DNA of 64,000 bases from an uncultured Planctomycetaceae bacterium. GTDB lineage: Bacteria; Planctomycetota; Planctomycetia; Pirellulales; Thermoguttaceae. Location of the stretch: positions 265,284 through 329,283 of the forward strand of contig CAMJTU010000001.1 in NCBI GenBank assembly GCA_946408825.1, written 5' to 3'. Position numbers and translations under genes: made by a program. Shown here piece after piece: positions 16,880 through 25,265 of this stretch. Below the pieces are notes generated by a model that saw only the letters and a program-made list of their open reading frames with translations, was not told the DNA's origin and made no database searches. Position 1 is the first letter of the stretch, and every line of letters begins with the position of its first letter.

Positions 16880-17431
16880 ATGCGAGTAGTGTTTGTCGGA
16901 CCTCCGGGCGCGGGCAAAGGGACGCAGGCGGAAAATATCGTCCGCGATTACGGTCTTTTTCATCTTTCGACAGGCGACGCGCTCCGCGCAGCCGTCAAGG
17001 CTCAAACTCCGATTGGACTTGAGGCGGACAAGTACATGAAGGCGGGCGCCCTCGTTCCCGACGAGGTTGTGATCGGCGTCGTCGTCGAACGTCTTGACGA
17101 AGCGACGAGCGGCTGCCTTCTCGACGGTTTTCCGCGTACGATCGCGCAGGCGGAGGCGCTCGACAAGATTCTCGCCGAAAAGAACGCGCCTCTTGACGTC
17201 GTTCTCGAACTCGCCGTTCCCGAGGACGAACTTTTCCGCCGACTCGCGTCGCGCGGGCGCGCCGACGACAATCCCGACGTGATCAAGCAGCGTCTTGTCG
17301 CGTATCACGAGCAGACCGAACCGCTCGTCGGGTATTATTCCAAGTCGGGAATTCTCCGCAAAATTGACGGACTTGGTTCTGTCGAAGAGATTTACGATCG
17401 TATTCGCGCGGTTCTCGACGAATACAAATGA
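16880..17431 (+). CDS. adk: Adenylate kinase, short-LID form
   Basis: Interconverts ATP plus AMP and two ADP. The 183-residue protein has the P-loop GPPGAGKGT (residues 7-15), AMP-site motifs HLSTGDALR and LLDGFPRT, and the arginine motif SRGRADDNPDVIKQRL. The LID domain is the short type without zinc cysteines. The ATG at 16880 is chosen because GAAGGAAA (16868-16875) lies just upstream and the P-loop is then at the normal distance from the N-terminus. Located between secY and map, the classic order. Confidence 0.96.
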   Translation: MRVVFVGPPGAGKGTQAENIVRDYGLFHLSTGDALRAAVKAQTPIGLEADKYMKAGALVPDEVVIGVVVERLDEATSGCLLDGFPRTIAQAEALDKILAEKNAPLDVVLELAVPEDELFRRLASRGRADDNPDVIKQRLVAYHEQTEPLVGYYSKSGILRKIDGLGSVEEIYDRIRAVLDEYK

Positions 17432-17679
17432 GCGCTCCACGCGCTAATGATTTTTGAGCGGTTGGAACCGTCTTCGATTCCGACCGCCTTATCAACGCGA
17501 CGGTTTTCAGATTGGCGAAATTTCTCCGTCTTGCGATCGCGCTCCTTTCCAGCGCGATTTTTTGCTTTTTCAACCGTTGCTCGCGCTTCTTCAACGTCGC
17601 GGGCGTCCGCGTGTTTTTCGCCGATTTCCCGCGGCGAACTCCGTATTTCATCCCTTGAGATCATCGAAAGGCGACAAGA

Positions 17680-18510
17680 ATGCTTTCGCTTAAAACGGAA
17701 AAGGATATTTGGAAGATGCGAAAGGCGGGGCTTTTGACATGGTCCGCCCATGAACTTGTGCGTAAGATCGTCCGCGCCGGCATGACGACGGCCGAACTTG
17801 ACGCGGAAGTCGAGAAGCTTTTTGAACGCAACTTTGCCGTCGGCATGTTTAAAGGCGTTCCCGGACGCGTTCCTTTCCCCGCCGTCACGTGCATTTCGAT
17901 CAACGAGCAGGTTGTTCATGGAATTCCAAGCGACCGCGTGATCAAAGACGGCGATCTTGTGAGCGTCGATTTAGGATGCAAAATTGACGGATGGTGCGGC
18001 GATTCGGCCTATTCGAGCCTCGTTGGGAACGTTTCCGACGAAGCGCGAAAACTTGTTCAAGTTACTCGCGACACGCTGGGGTTGGCGATTAAACTTCTCG
18101 CCAAGGCTAGGTATTGGAGCGACGTTGCGCGCGAGATGGCGCGTTACGTTCATTCCCAAGGGTTTTCAGTCGTCGAGCAGTTTGTCGGTCATGGAATCGG
18201 CAGAACGATGCATGAGGCGCCGCAGGTGCCGAATTTCGTCTATCCGGATTTTCTCCGCTATGAGGATTTCCAGATCAAACCGGGACTTGTCATTGCGGTT
18301 GAGCCGATGGTTAACGCCGGCGGCAAACGCGTCAAGCAACTGAGCGATTACTGGACGATCGTCACGGAAGACGGAAGCCTGAGCGCGCACGAAGAACACA
18401 CGATCGGCATTCTGAAAACGGGTCCGCTCGTTCTTACCGGTCCGCCGGAAACGGAAGAAGAGAGGAAAATGGTCGAGACGTTCTTCGACCGTTATGAGAA
18501 CAACAAGTGA
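17680..18510 (+). CDS. map: Methionine aminopeptidase, type I
   Basis: Removes the initiator methionine from nascent proteins. The 276-residue protein has all five metal ligands at positions matching the E. coli enzyme: D97, D108, H171, E208 and E239, in VDLGC, GDSAY, GHGIGR, VEPM and EEHT. No N-terminal zinc finger. A Shine-Dalgarno GAAAGG (17664-17669) lies upstream. The 248 bases between adk and map hold no gene that I can support. Confidence 0.96.
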   Translation: MLSLKTEKDIWKMRKAGLLTWSAHELVRKIVRAGMTTAELDAEVEKLFERNFAVGMFKGVPGRVPFPAVTCISINEQVVHGIPSDRVIKDGDLVSVDLGCKIDGWCGDSAYSSLVGNVSDEARKLVQVTRDTLGLAIKLLAKARYWSDVAREMARYVHSQGFSVVEQFVGHGIGRTMHEAPQVPNFVYPDFLRYEDFQIKPGLVIAVEPMVNAGGKRVKQLSDYWTIVTEDGSLSAHEEHTIGILKTGPLVLTGPPETEEERKMVETFFDRYENNK

Positions 18511-18523
18511 AAGAAGATTATTG

Positions 18524-18552
18524 GCGTTCCCGATCCTAACCGACGGGAACGC
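18524..18552 (+). terminator. Hairpin after map
   Basis: GCGTTCCCG (18524-18532) pairs perfectly with CGGGAACGC (18544-18552). The following TTAAAG is only a weak tail. It separates the secY-adk-map unit from the SIMPL-domain gene. Confidence 0.5.
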
Positions 18553-18618
18553 TTAAAGAAACGACGCTGCTTGATTCAAGATCGTCTCTTAGCTTGACAA
18601 ATATGGAGGAAATCGAGG

Positions 18619-19290
18619 GTGACCGACGTGAGAACGATCCGAGTGACCGGTAAAGGACAGATCAAAGTCAAACCGGACATGACTAGAGTCTACGTGTCAT
18701 TGAAAGGGTCCAATCCGGAGTACGGCGAGACGCTTCGCATATCTTCAGAGGATACGGAACGTTTGAGAGAACTCTTAGCAGGTTTGGGCTTTGAGCGATC
18801 TGATTTGAAAACCATATCGTTTGACGTGGACGCGAAGCGTGAGACATACAAGACCCGGAAGCTGGGCGGCGGTTATCAAGTCCGCATCGTTGGCTACGAA
18901 TTTGAACACAGGATGAAGGTTGAATTTGAATCAGACAACGAGCGTCTTGGAAAGATTCTATATGCGCTCGGCAATAGCCATGTGGAACCAGAGTTCAGCG
19001 TCAGTTTTTTCGTCAAGGATCCGGAGATTGTAAGGAACGAGTTGCTAGCCGCAGCCGTCGTCGACTCGAAGAAAAAAGCCTTGGTAATGACGCAGGCCGC
19101 TGGCGTCACGCTTAAGGACGTTCAGAATATCGATTACTCGTGGGGACAGATTAAACTTGAGGTTCAACCCATAGAGAACGTGTGTTATGCGCCTCAGGCA
19201 GAGGGTGAATCAGAGAGCTATGACCTGAACATTGAACCGACAGATATTGAAATTTCTGATACTGTAACAATTCTTTGGGAAATCGGATAA
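18619..19290 (+). CDS. SIMPL (DUF541) domain protein, cytosolic
   Basis: Belongs to the SIMPL/DUF541 family (E. coli YggE relatives), whose molecular function is poorly defined. The 223-residue protein starts directly with the domain (IRVTGKGQIKVKPDMTRVYV, then conserved strands VGYEFEHRMKVEF and a C-terminal AVTILWE-like DTVTILWEIG). It has no signal peptide, unlike YggE. It starts with GTG and has GGAGG (18605-18609) nine bases upstream. Codon choice (AGA, TCA, ATA, GGG) differs from the neighbouring ribosomal genes, suggesting later acquisition. It occupies the map-rpmJ gap where infA often lies. Confidence 0.85.
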   Translation: MTDVRTIRVTGKGQIKVKPDMTRVYVSLKGSNPEYGETLRISSEDTERLRELLAGLGFERSDLKTISFDVDAKRETYKTRKLGGGYQVRIVGYEFEHRMKVEFESDNERLGKILYALGNSHVEPEFSVSFFVKDPEIVRNELLAAAVVDSKKKALVMTQAAGVTLKDVQNIDYSWGQIKLEVQPIENVCYAPQAEGESESYDLNIEPTDIEISDTVTILWEIG

Positions 19291-19398
19291 TTATTGTTTC
19301 ATGGAAGGCGCTCGTAGAGGTTTTTTGGCATGGAACGTTCCCAAGAGAAGTAAAATAGTAAAAAAGGGAATATTTTTATGAAATTTAAAAAAAACCTC

Positions 19399-19426
19399 TT
19401 GAAGGAAATTAGGGGTTGGGTAGAAT
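19399..19426 (+). promoter_or_regulatory. Candidate promoter of the alpha operon (rpmJ-rplQ)
   Basis: TTGAAG (19399-19404), 16-base spacer, TAGAAT (19421-19426), about 80 bases upstream of rpmJ. The region before it is AT-rich. Confidence 0.55.
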
Positions 19427-19505
19427 CACTACAATTCGGCTAGTAGCGAAACGACTTGTATGAGTCGCGAGTCGCTCGTCGTGTTTTTACAAAGGAGAGA
19501 GCCAG

Positions 19506-19619
19506 ATGAAGGTTCAAGCCAGTGTTAAACGAATTTGCGAAAATTGCAAAATCGTCAAGCGTAAGGGACGCGTCTACGTTATTTGCGTCAATCCACGACA
19601 CAAGCAGCGTCAGGGCTGA
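19506..19619 (+). CDS. rpmJ: Ribosomal protein bL36
   Basis: Smallest large-subunit protein, 37 residues, reading [15 protein letters not shown] and ending NPRHKQRQG. The zinc ligands C11, C14, C27 and H32 are present, so it is the zinc-binding form. It is two residues shorter than common bL36 because the loop before the third ligand is reduced. AAGGAGAG (19491-19498) is a strong Shine-Dalgarno. First gene of the rpmJ-rpsM-rpsK-rpsD-rpoA-rplQ unit. Confidence 0.96.
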   Translation: MKVQASVKRICENCKIVKRKGRVYVICVNPRHKQRQG

Positions 19620-19748
19620 TCCCTGTGTGGCGCGGCGTTGCAGGCGGAAGACGACGATCGGGTAATGTTTTAAACGTCTGCGCGTCCGCTGTGAGTTCGA
19701 GCGCGATCCTGAGCGCTCGTTTGTTTCCATCGTATTAGGAGAAGTTAA

Positions 19749-20129
19749 ATGCCTCGTCTTTTGGGCGTTGATATTCCGAACAATCGTCCGACAGCGGTCT
19801 CGCTGACGTACCTCTATGGCGTCGGTCCTCAGATCGCGAGCGAGCTTTGCCGCAAGGCCGGCGTCGATCCGACCGTGCGCGCCAAAGACCTCAAGGAGGA
19901 CGAAATTGCGAGACTGGCCAATTTGCTCGACAACGACTACGTCGTCGAGGGTCAGCTTCGCCGTCAGGTTAGCCAGAACATTGCCCGTCTTCGTGAAATT
20001 GGATGCTATCGCGGCATTCGCCACCGTAAAGGTCTCCCCGTTCGCGGTCAGCGCACGAAAACAAACGCGCGCACTCGCAAGGGTCCGAAAAAGACCGTCG
20101 CCGGAAAGAAAGGCGTCAAGGATCGATGA
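19749..20129 (+). CDS. rpsM: Ribosomal protein uS13
   Basis: Small-subunit head protein contacting P-site tRNA and L5. The 126-residue protein has MPRLLGVDIPNNRPTAVSLT with YLYGVG, and the C-terminal RHRKGLPVRGQRTKTNARTR then KGPKKTVAGKK, all standard. AGGAG (19737-19741) is the ribosome binding site. Between rpmJ and rpsK. Confidence 0.97.
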   Translation: MPRLLGVDIPNNRPTAVSLTYLYGVGPQIASELCRKAGVDPTVRAKDLKEDEIARLANLLDNDYVVEGQLRRQVSQNIARLREIGCYRGIRHRKGLPVRGQRTKTNARTRKGPKKTVAGKKGVKDR

Positions 20130-20283
20130 TTTCGCTTCCCTTGGCGGAGCGAGACAGGCGTGTCATTGTTTGGCGGCGATATAGCGTCGCCTGACCGCCG
20201 ATCGAATTTTTGGGATCAGAACATCAAAATTTTCGCAGCTTGCGCGTTGAACGCGCGACTCGGAAGAATCTGGAGATAAAACA

Positions 20284-20667
20284 GTGGCAAAGGTTTCTAA
20301 GAAACGCAAGGTTAAGAGAAACGTCGCGAACGGCGTCGTCCACATCAAAGTGACTTTCAACAACACGAATGTGACGATCACCGACATGAAGGGCGACACG
20401 CTTTGCTGGGCGACAGCCGGCACGAGCGGATTCAAGGGCAGCCGTAAGAGCACGCCGTTTGCAGGTCAGATGGCGGCGCAGCAGGCTGCGGATAAGGCGA
20501 AGAAATTCGGTATGAAGGAAGTTGACGTTCGCGTTAAGGGACCCGGCAGCGGTCGCGAGATGGCGATCACGGGAATTTCCCAAGCGGGTCTTACGATCAA
20601 GTCGATCGAAGACGTCACGCCGTTGCCGCACAACGGATGCCGTCCTCCGAAGCGTCGTCGCGTCTGA
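20284..20667 (+). CDS. rpsK: Ribosomal protein uS11
   Basis: Small-subunit platform protein near the Shine-Dalgarno helix. The 127-residue product has [40 protein letters not shown] and the C-terminal [13 protein letters not shown]. It starts with GTG at 20284, preceded by GGAG (20271-20274), giving the normal N-terminal length. Between rpsM and rpsD. Confidence 0.96.
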   Translation: MAKVSKKRKVKRNVANGVVHIKVTFNNTNVTITDMKGDTLCWATAGTSGFKGSRKSTPFAGQMAAQQAADKAKKFGMKEVDVRVKGPGSGREMAITGISQAGLTIKSIEDVTPLPHNGCRPPKRRRV

Positions 20668-20803
20668 CGCGCGTCTTCGGCTCAACGCCTTGGCTGGGGT
20701 CGTCCTCTCTTTAGGTTTGGCGCGCGTCTCGCGTCGTAAGAGGGAAGGGGCGGTCTCGAAATTAGTCAACAACATACCGAAACAATAATCTGGAGCAAAA
20801 TAA

Positions 20804-21475
20804 ATGGCTCGAACATTAGGTCCCGTCTGCAAGAGATGCCGTCGTGAGGGCGCTAAGCTCTTCCTGAAGGGAACGCGTTGCGATTCCCAGAGTTGCCCCT
20901 TTGAAAAGGTCGGCTCGAACAAGAAACCGCTTCCTCCCGGAATGCATGGTTTCAAACGCGGCAAGATGACGGAATATGGCGAACAGCTTCGCGAAAAGCA
21001 GAAGGTCAAGACTTACTACGGCGTTTTGGAAGCGCAGTTCCGCCGATACTACGAGGCGGCCGAGCGCGCGAAGGGGAACACGGGACAGGTTCTTATGTCC
21101 TACCTCGAACGTCGTCTTGACAACGTCGTCTACCGTCTTGGATTCGCGGTTTCTCGCGCTCAGGCGCGTCAGCTTATCGCGCACGGTCATATCTGCGTTA
21201 ATGGTCGTCGTCTTGACGTCGCCAGCTATCAAACGCGTCCCGGCGACACGATTTCCGTCAAAGTCTACAAGCGCGAAGGCGCCAAGACGAAGCGTCCTGG
21301 CTCACGCGCCATCGTCGATTTTGCGCTCGAAAATCTCGGCGCTCGCAAGGTGCCGGATTTCCTCGTTCGTAACGAAGGGGACGTTCCGAGCGGAACCGTT
21401 TTGCGCACCCCCCTCTTCGACGACGTTTCGTTGCCGGTCAATCCGCAGCTCATCGTCGAACTCTGCTCGAAGTGA
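20804..21475 (+). CDS. rpsD: Ribosomal protein uS4, zinc-binding type
   Basis: Primary 16S rRNA-binding protein; represses the alpha operon in E. coli. The 223-residue protein keeps four N-terminal cysteines C9, C12, C26 and C31 that bind zinc in the C+ form of S4, then the S4 RNA-binding domain (RLDNVVYRLGFAVSRAQARQ, IAHGHICVNGRR). It is slightly longer than usual. It lies before rpoA as in many genomes. Confidence 0.96.
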   Translation: MARTLGPVCKRCRREGAKLFLKGTRCDSQSCPFEKVGSNKKPLPPGMHGFKRGKMTEYGEQLREKQKVKTYYGVLEAQFRRYYEAAERAKGNTGQVLMSYLERRLDNVVYRLGFAVSRAQARQLIAHGHICVNGRRLDVASYQTRPGDTISVKVYKREGAKTKRPGSRAIVDFALENLGARKVPDFLVRNEGDVPSGTVLRTPLFDDVSLPVNPQLIVELCSK

Positions 21476-21608
21476 TCGCTTCCTGCGGCGTGGCGCGCTT
21501 TCGGCCTTCGGTTTTTTTGCCGCGCGCCGATCGACGCAAGTCGCGCCGACATGAGAGGCTTGGTCATATAAATTCCTTGGCAACGCCAATGTTATTGGAG
21601 CGAAATGA

Positions 21609-22631
21609 ATGAGAATTAAATGGAGAAATTTGGAACTTCCCTTCAAGGTTGTCTGCGATCAGGAGTCCCTCACGCCCAAGTTTGGTCGTTTCTCCTGCGA
21701 GCCCTTCGAACGCGGATTTGGCGTCACGGTGGGCAACAGCCTTCGTCGGGTTCTCCTATCGAGTCTCGAAGGCAGCGCGGTTACGAAGATGAAGCTTCGT
21801 GGCGCGGCGCTTGAATTTACTTCGCTGGACGGGGTCGAGCAGGACGTTACTGATATTGCGTTGAACGTCAAGTCGCTTGTCGTTCGATCGCGCGACGATC
21901 GTCCCCATGTTATCCGTATCGATAAAGAAGGGCCTTGCCTTGTCACGGCCGCGGACGTCGTCGCGGATCCTCAGGTTGAGATCATCAATCCGGAACTCGT
22001 GATCGCGAACGTTACGGCGAACGTTCCTTTCGAACTGGAAATGATCGTTCAGAACGGTCGTGGATACGTTCCCGCCGACGTTTCGCTCGCGGATCGCGAT
22101 CGCGCCGACGAAGTCGGTTATATTCCCCTCGACGCGTCGTATAGTCCTGTCGTCAACGTCATGTTTAACGTTTCGGAAACTCGCGTTGGACAGAAGACGA
22201 ACTACGAGCGCCTTAATATGGAAATTACGACCGACGGTTCGGTTGATCCGGAAATGGCTCTCGTCGAAGCGGCGAAGATTCTCCGTAAGCACCTCAATCC
22301 TTTCATCCAGTACGATCGTCCCGACGGCGCTGTTTTCAGTCGTCCGAAGACGGCGACGGGCGAAGGGATCGATCCTGCGCTCGAGCAGAAGCTTGCGACG
22401 CCGCTGTCTGAACTCAAGCTCTCCGCGCGCGCGATGAACTGCCTCGAGAACGAGAACGTCTCGACCGTCGGACAGCTTGTCGTACTCAACGAAGACCAGC
22501 TCCTTGAACTGCGTAACTTCGGCGAGACGTCGTTGAAAGAGGTCAACCACAAGCTCAACGAAATTGGGCTTCGACTCGGCATGCGCGTTCCGCAGACCAG
22601 CGCGGTTCCCCCGCTCGGGAAGTTTAACTGA
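21609..22631 (+). CDS. rpoA: RNA polymerase alpha subunit
   Basis: Assembly platform of RNA polymerase and contact for activators and UP elements. The 340-residue protein has the dimerisation NTD (FGVTVGNSLRRVLLSSLEGS, then TDIALNVKSLVVR) and the two-HhH CTD (LSARAMNCLENENVSTVGQL, LRNFGETSLKEVNHKL). Length is normal. GGAGCG (21597-21602) precedes the ATG. Between rpsD and rplQ. Confidence 0.97.
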   Translation: MRIKWRNLELPFKVVCDQESLTPKFGRFSCEPFERGFGVTVGNSLRRVLLSSLEGSAVTKMKLRGAALEFTSLDGVEQDVTDIALNVKSLVVRSRDDRPHVIRIDKEGPCLVTAADVVADPQVEIINPELVIANVTANVPFELEMIVQNGRGYVPADVSLADRDRADEVGYIPLDASYSPVVNVMFNVSETRVGQKTNYERLNMEITTDGSVDPEMALVEAAKILRKHLNPFIQYDRPDGAVFSRPKTATGEGIDPALEQKLATPLSELKLSARAMNCLENENVSTVGQLVVLNEDQLLELRNFGETSLKEVNHKLNEIGLRLGMRVPQTSAVPPLGKFN

Positions 22632-22667
22632 AAATAACGTAACTCTTAAGAATAAAAGATTATAGCT

Positions 22668-23243
22668 ATGCGACATAGAAGAATTGGACGTAAATTTGGG
22701 CGCAACCCGAGCCATCAGCGCGCGCTTCTGCGCAGTCTTGCGATCGCGCTGATTCTTACGGAACGCGAAGACGACGCTTATGATACGAAGGAAATGGCTC
22801 CGAAGGCTAAAGGACGCATCATTACGACCGTCCCGAAGGCGAAGGAACTCCGTCCTTTTATTGAAAAGCTCATAACGAAGGCTGTTCACGCTCAGGATTC
22901 GATTGCGAAAGCGAAAGAACTCGCGTGCAAAGCCGAGAAGAATTCCGCCGAGTGGAAAGCTTGGCGTGAAAGCGACGCTTGGAAGGAATGGGTCAAGGCG
23001 AGCGCTCCTGCGGTCGCGGCGCGTCGTGCCGTCAACGAGAAACTCGACAATCGCGAAGCCGTGACGCTTCTTTTTGACGTCATCGCGCCTCGTTACGTCG
23101 GTCGTCCCGGCGGTTACACGCGTATCCTTAAACTCGCGAAGCCGCGACTTGGCGACGCGGGCAAGCAGGCGCTGATCGAATTCGTCGGTAAGGACGAATA
23201 CAGCAACAAGAAGGCGGCTCCCTCGATTCCGACGGTCGAGTGA
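22668..23243 (+). CDS. rplQ: Ribosomal protein bL17, with insertions
   Basis: Large-subunit protein at the tunnel exit. The core motifs MRHRRIGRKFGRNPSHQRAL, PKAKELRPFIEKLIT and PGGYTRILKLAKPRLGD are clear. The protein is 191 residues against 127 in E. coli. There are two insertions, about residues 33-52 (acidic, then Lys-rich) and about 74-113 (Lys/Trp/Ala-rich, with WKAWRESDAWKEWVK), plus a short C-terminal tail. Last gene of the alpha operon; a terminator follows. Confidence 0.95.
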   Translation: MRHRRIGRKFGRNPSHQRALLRSLAIALILTEREDDAYDTKEMAPKAKGRIITTVPKAKELRPFIEKLITKAVHAQDSIAKAKELACKAEKNSAEWKAWRESDAWKEWVKASAPAVAARRAVNEKLDNREAVTLLFDVIAPRYVGRPGGYTRILKLAKPRLGDAGKQALIEFVGKDEYSNKKAAPSIPTVE

Positions 23244-23280
23244 TTCGATTTCGTTGGAACGTTTTGTCGTCCTTTGGACG

Positions 23281-23330
23281 GTTATACGTATAACGCAGAG
23301 CGACGTTGCGGTTTCCGTAACGTCGCTTTG
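23281..23330 (+). terminator. Terminator region after rplQ
   Basis: A perfect 14-base palindrome GTTATACGTATAAC (23281-23294) is followed by a 13-bp hairpin pairing 23299-23311 with 23315-23327 (one G-T) around a TTT loop, then TTGTTTGTTG. Confidence 0.65.
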
Positions 23331-23392
23331 TTTGTTGCCGAACGTGGAATTCCTTCGTTCCTTTATTGACCTGCGGAAAGGCTGGGGGTATC

Positions 23393-24076
23393 ATGGTTGA
23401 ATCAAAGGACGTTCTCGATTATCCTTTGGCGATCAAGGAACTTTCCCGGGATATTTGCAATACGATTGCGGAACTCCGCCATATCGACGTCGAGCGAGTC
23501 GGTTTTGGCATGGCGGAGGCGCGAAACCGTCACAGTCAGTACGGTCAGTTAGCGTACATAACGCCGCTGCTTTTTGAAGGAGGAGTGGAGGCGGTCGCAA
23601 TCAAGCGCGTCGTTACTAGACCGCTTAGTATGAAATTGGGGAAAGGAACCGCGCGCCTTGAAGTTACACGCTATTTTAAGAATCCCGTGGCGTTTGCGCC
23701 CGACGGTAAAACGCGATTCATGTACTTATTTACCGTCATGACGCCTCGGTTTTGCAACTTAGGTTTTGACGACAAGTTAACGACGATTTTTCATGAGTTG
23801 TATCATATCGATCCTTCTTTTAACGGTTTTGTTAGACGTTTTCCGGGACGTAACTGGCAACATGGTTCGAAGACGCGATATGAGGCCGTTTGCCGCGATA
23901 TGTGCGACAGATGGTTGAAAAAGGATCCTAATCCCAAGCTCTTTTCGTTTCTTCAGTGGAATTACAATCAGATTTTCGAACATTACGCGTCGATTCGCGG
24001 CAGGCGTTTTTCCAAGACGCAACCTTTCGAGATTTCGCGAGAAGAGGCGATAAAACTTAATCCGGCGCTTAAGTAG
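23393..24076 (+). CDS. Putative HExxH metallopeptidase (phage-metallopeptidase-like)
   Basis: A 227-residue protein with the zinc-peptidase signature HELYH at residues 134-138, in TIFHELYHIDPSFNG, followed by a conserved-looking RRFPGRNWQHG. This resembles the putative phage metallopeptidase group. No signal peptide or membrane helix is visible. Substrate is unknown. The ATG at 23393 was chosen over a TTG at 23366 because GGGGGT lies just upstream. It stands alone between the rplQ terminator and the beta-lactamase-fold gene. Family assignment is from motif only. Confidence 0.7.
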   Translation: MVESKDVLDYPLAIKELSRDICNTIAELRHIDVERVGFGMAEARNRHSQYGQLAYITPLLFEGGVEAVAIKRVVTRPLSMKLGKGTARLEVTRYFKNPVAFAPDGKTRFMYLFTVMTPRFCNLGFDDKLTTIFHELYHIDPSFNGFVRRFPGRNWQHGSKTRYEAVCRDMCDRWLKKDPNPKLFSFLQWNYNQIFEHYASIRGRRFSKTQPFEISREEAIKLNPALK

Positions 24077-24107
24077 CGGCGTCTTTTACGAAGAAGGAGT
24101 CAGAGCG

Positions 24108-25148
24108 ATGACAAAGAGAATTTCGATAGGCGCGATTCATCCTAGACGCGACTTTTTACGCATGGCGTTAGCGTCTCCTTGTCTTTGGGCGTTGGCGAAC
24201 TGCGATCTTGGCTTGGCGGAAGACGTCGACCCGAATCTTGTCGAACCGACGGCGGAAGAAGCGGACGCCGCGATTAGCGCCATGATTAGAACGTCGGCGA
24301 CGGACGTGTCCTCCGAACGGCTTGACGCGGCGCATACGCTTCAACGTTCAGTCGATCGTCTTCGCGCAAGCGAGTTTGGCGATTATTTTAAGTCGTCCCC
24401 CGAGGAAGCGGCGCGCTGGGAAAACGAGCGCGCTATTTTGCGATATTTGAACGCTTCTTTTGATAAAGCGCTCGGCGAGATCAGGGAGACGAAAGCGGAG
24501 GAGAATACCGTCGTCTTCTGGCATCTCTACAACATGGGATACGTCGTCAAGACTCCGACGCAGACGATCGCCGTCGACATTAAGCATCGCCGCGCCTCGG
24601 AACTTATTCCTTTCGTCGACTATCTTCTCGTGACGCATAACCACGGCGACCACTTCACGACTTCGTTTTGCGACGCCATGACGGCGGCGGGGAAGCCGGT
24701 CGTCTCCAATTTCATCAAAAACGACTGGCTTGTCGAGGAAGACGAACGAGAAATTGAGATCGGCGATTCTCGAATCCGACTCAAGCGCGTCGATCACAAT
24801 AAAACTCTGATCAAGTACGTTACGACTTTCGAGATCGACTGCGGTCCGAAGACGGATCATTTCGTCGTCTACCATGTCGGCGACGCCTGCGACGTGAGTC
24901 AGTTGACGCCCAAAGCCCCCGTCGACGTCTTCATCCCGCACCTTGCCGTCGGACTGGACGTTCCGAAGGCGGTGAACGAAACGATTAAGCCTAAGCAAAC
25001 CTTCCTTTCGCACATTCTGGAACTCGGACATCTCATTGACAAATGGCGTTGGTCTTACGACTACGGTTACAACCAAGTCAAGAGATGTGCGAACGATTCC
25101 GTGATTCTGCCCGTCTGGGGCGAGAAAATCGTTTGTTCTCGCGGCTAA
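24108..25148 (+). CDS. Tat-exported metallo-beta-lactamase-fold hydrolase
   Basis: The 346-residue protein starts with a twin-arginine signal (RRDFLRMALASP at residues 13-24), a sign of export as a folded metalloprotein. The metal motif THNHGDH (residues 176-182) is that of the metallo-beta-lactamase fold. Later VYHVGDACD supplies the conserved Asp and SHILELGH a His. It is closest in style to UlaG/RomA-like hydrolases, but the substrate cannot be predicted. The helical segment at residues 45-130 before the fold is an addition. GAAGGAG (24094-24100) precedes the ATG. Confidence 0.8.
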   Translation: MTKRISIGAIHPRRDFLRMALASPCLWALANCDLGLAEDVDPNLVEPTAEEADAAISAMIRTSATDVSSERLDAAHTLQRSVDRLRASEFGDYFKSSPEEAARWENERAILRYLNASFDKALGEIRETKAEENTVVFWHLYNMGYVVKTPTQTIAVDIKHRRASELIPFVDYLLVTHNHGDHFTTSFCDAMTAAGKPVVSNFIKNDWLVEEDEREIEIGDSRIRLKRVDHNKTLIKYVTTFEIDCGPKTDHFVVYHVGDACDVSQLTPKAPVDVFIPHLAVGLDVPKAVNETIKPKQTFLSHILELGHLIDKWRWSYDYGYNQVKRCANDSVILPVWGEKIVCSRG

Positions 25149-25265
25149 TTCCCGCGCCAATTTTGAAAAAATCGGAGATTTAAGACGTTAGGGTCTGTTT
25201 TTTTGCGAACGCTCTGATAATATTAAAATATAACGATTGCAACGATTATAGCGATTGTATGAGCT

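Noticed and set aside
17432..17679. Possible small gene between adk and map
   Set aside because: The overlapping Ser/Arg/Phe-rich frames have no start signal and run into map in another frame.
18619..19290. Misread infA or an insertion remnant between map and rpmJ
   Set aside because: The translation is a complete SIMPL-domain protein with a proper start and ribosome binding site, and no IF1 motif is present in any frame I examined.
21756..22889. Open frame of 377 codons antisense to rpoA
   Set aside because: Fully opposite rpoA and the start of rplQ; a shadow caused by the codon bias.
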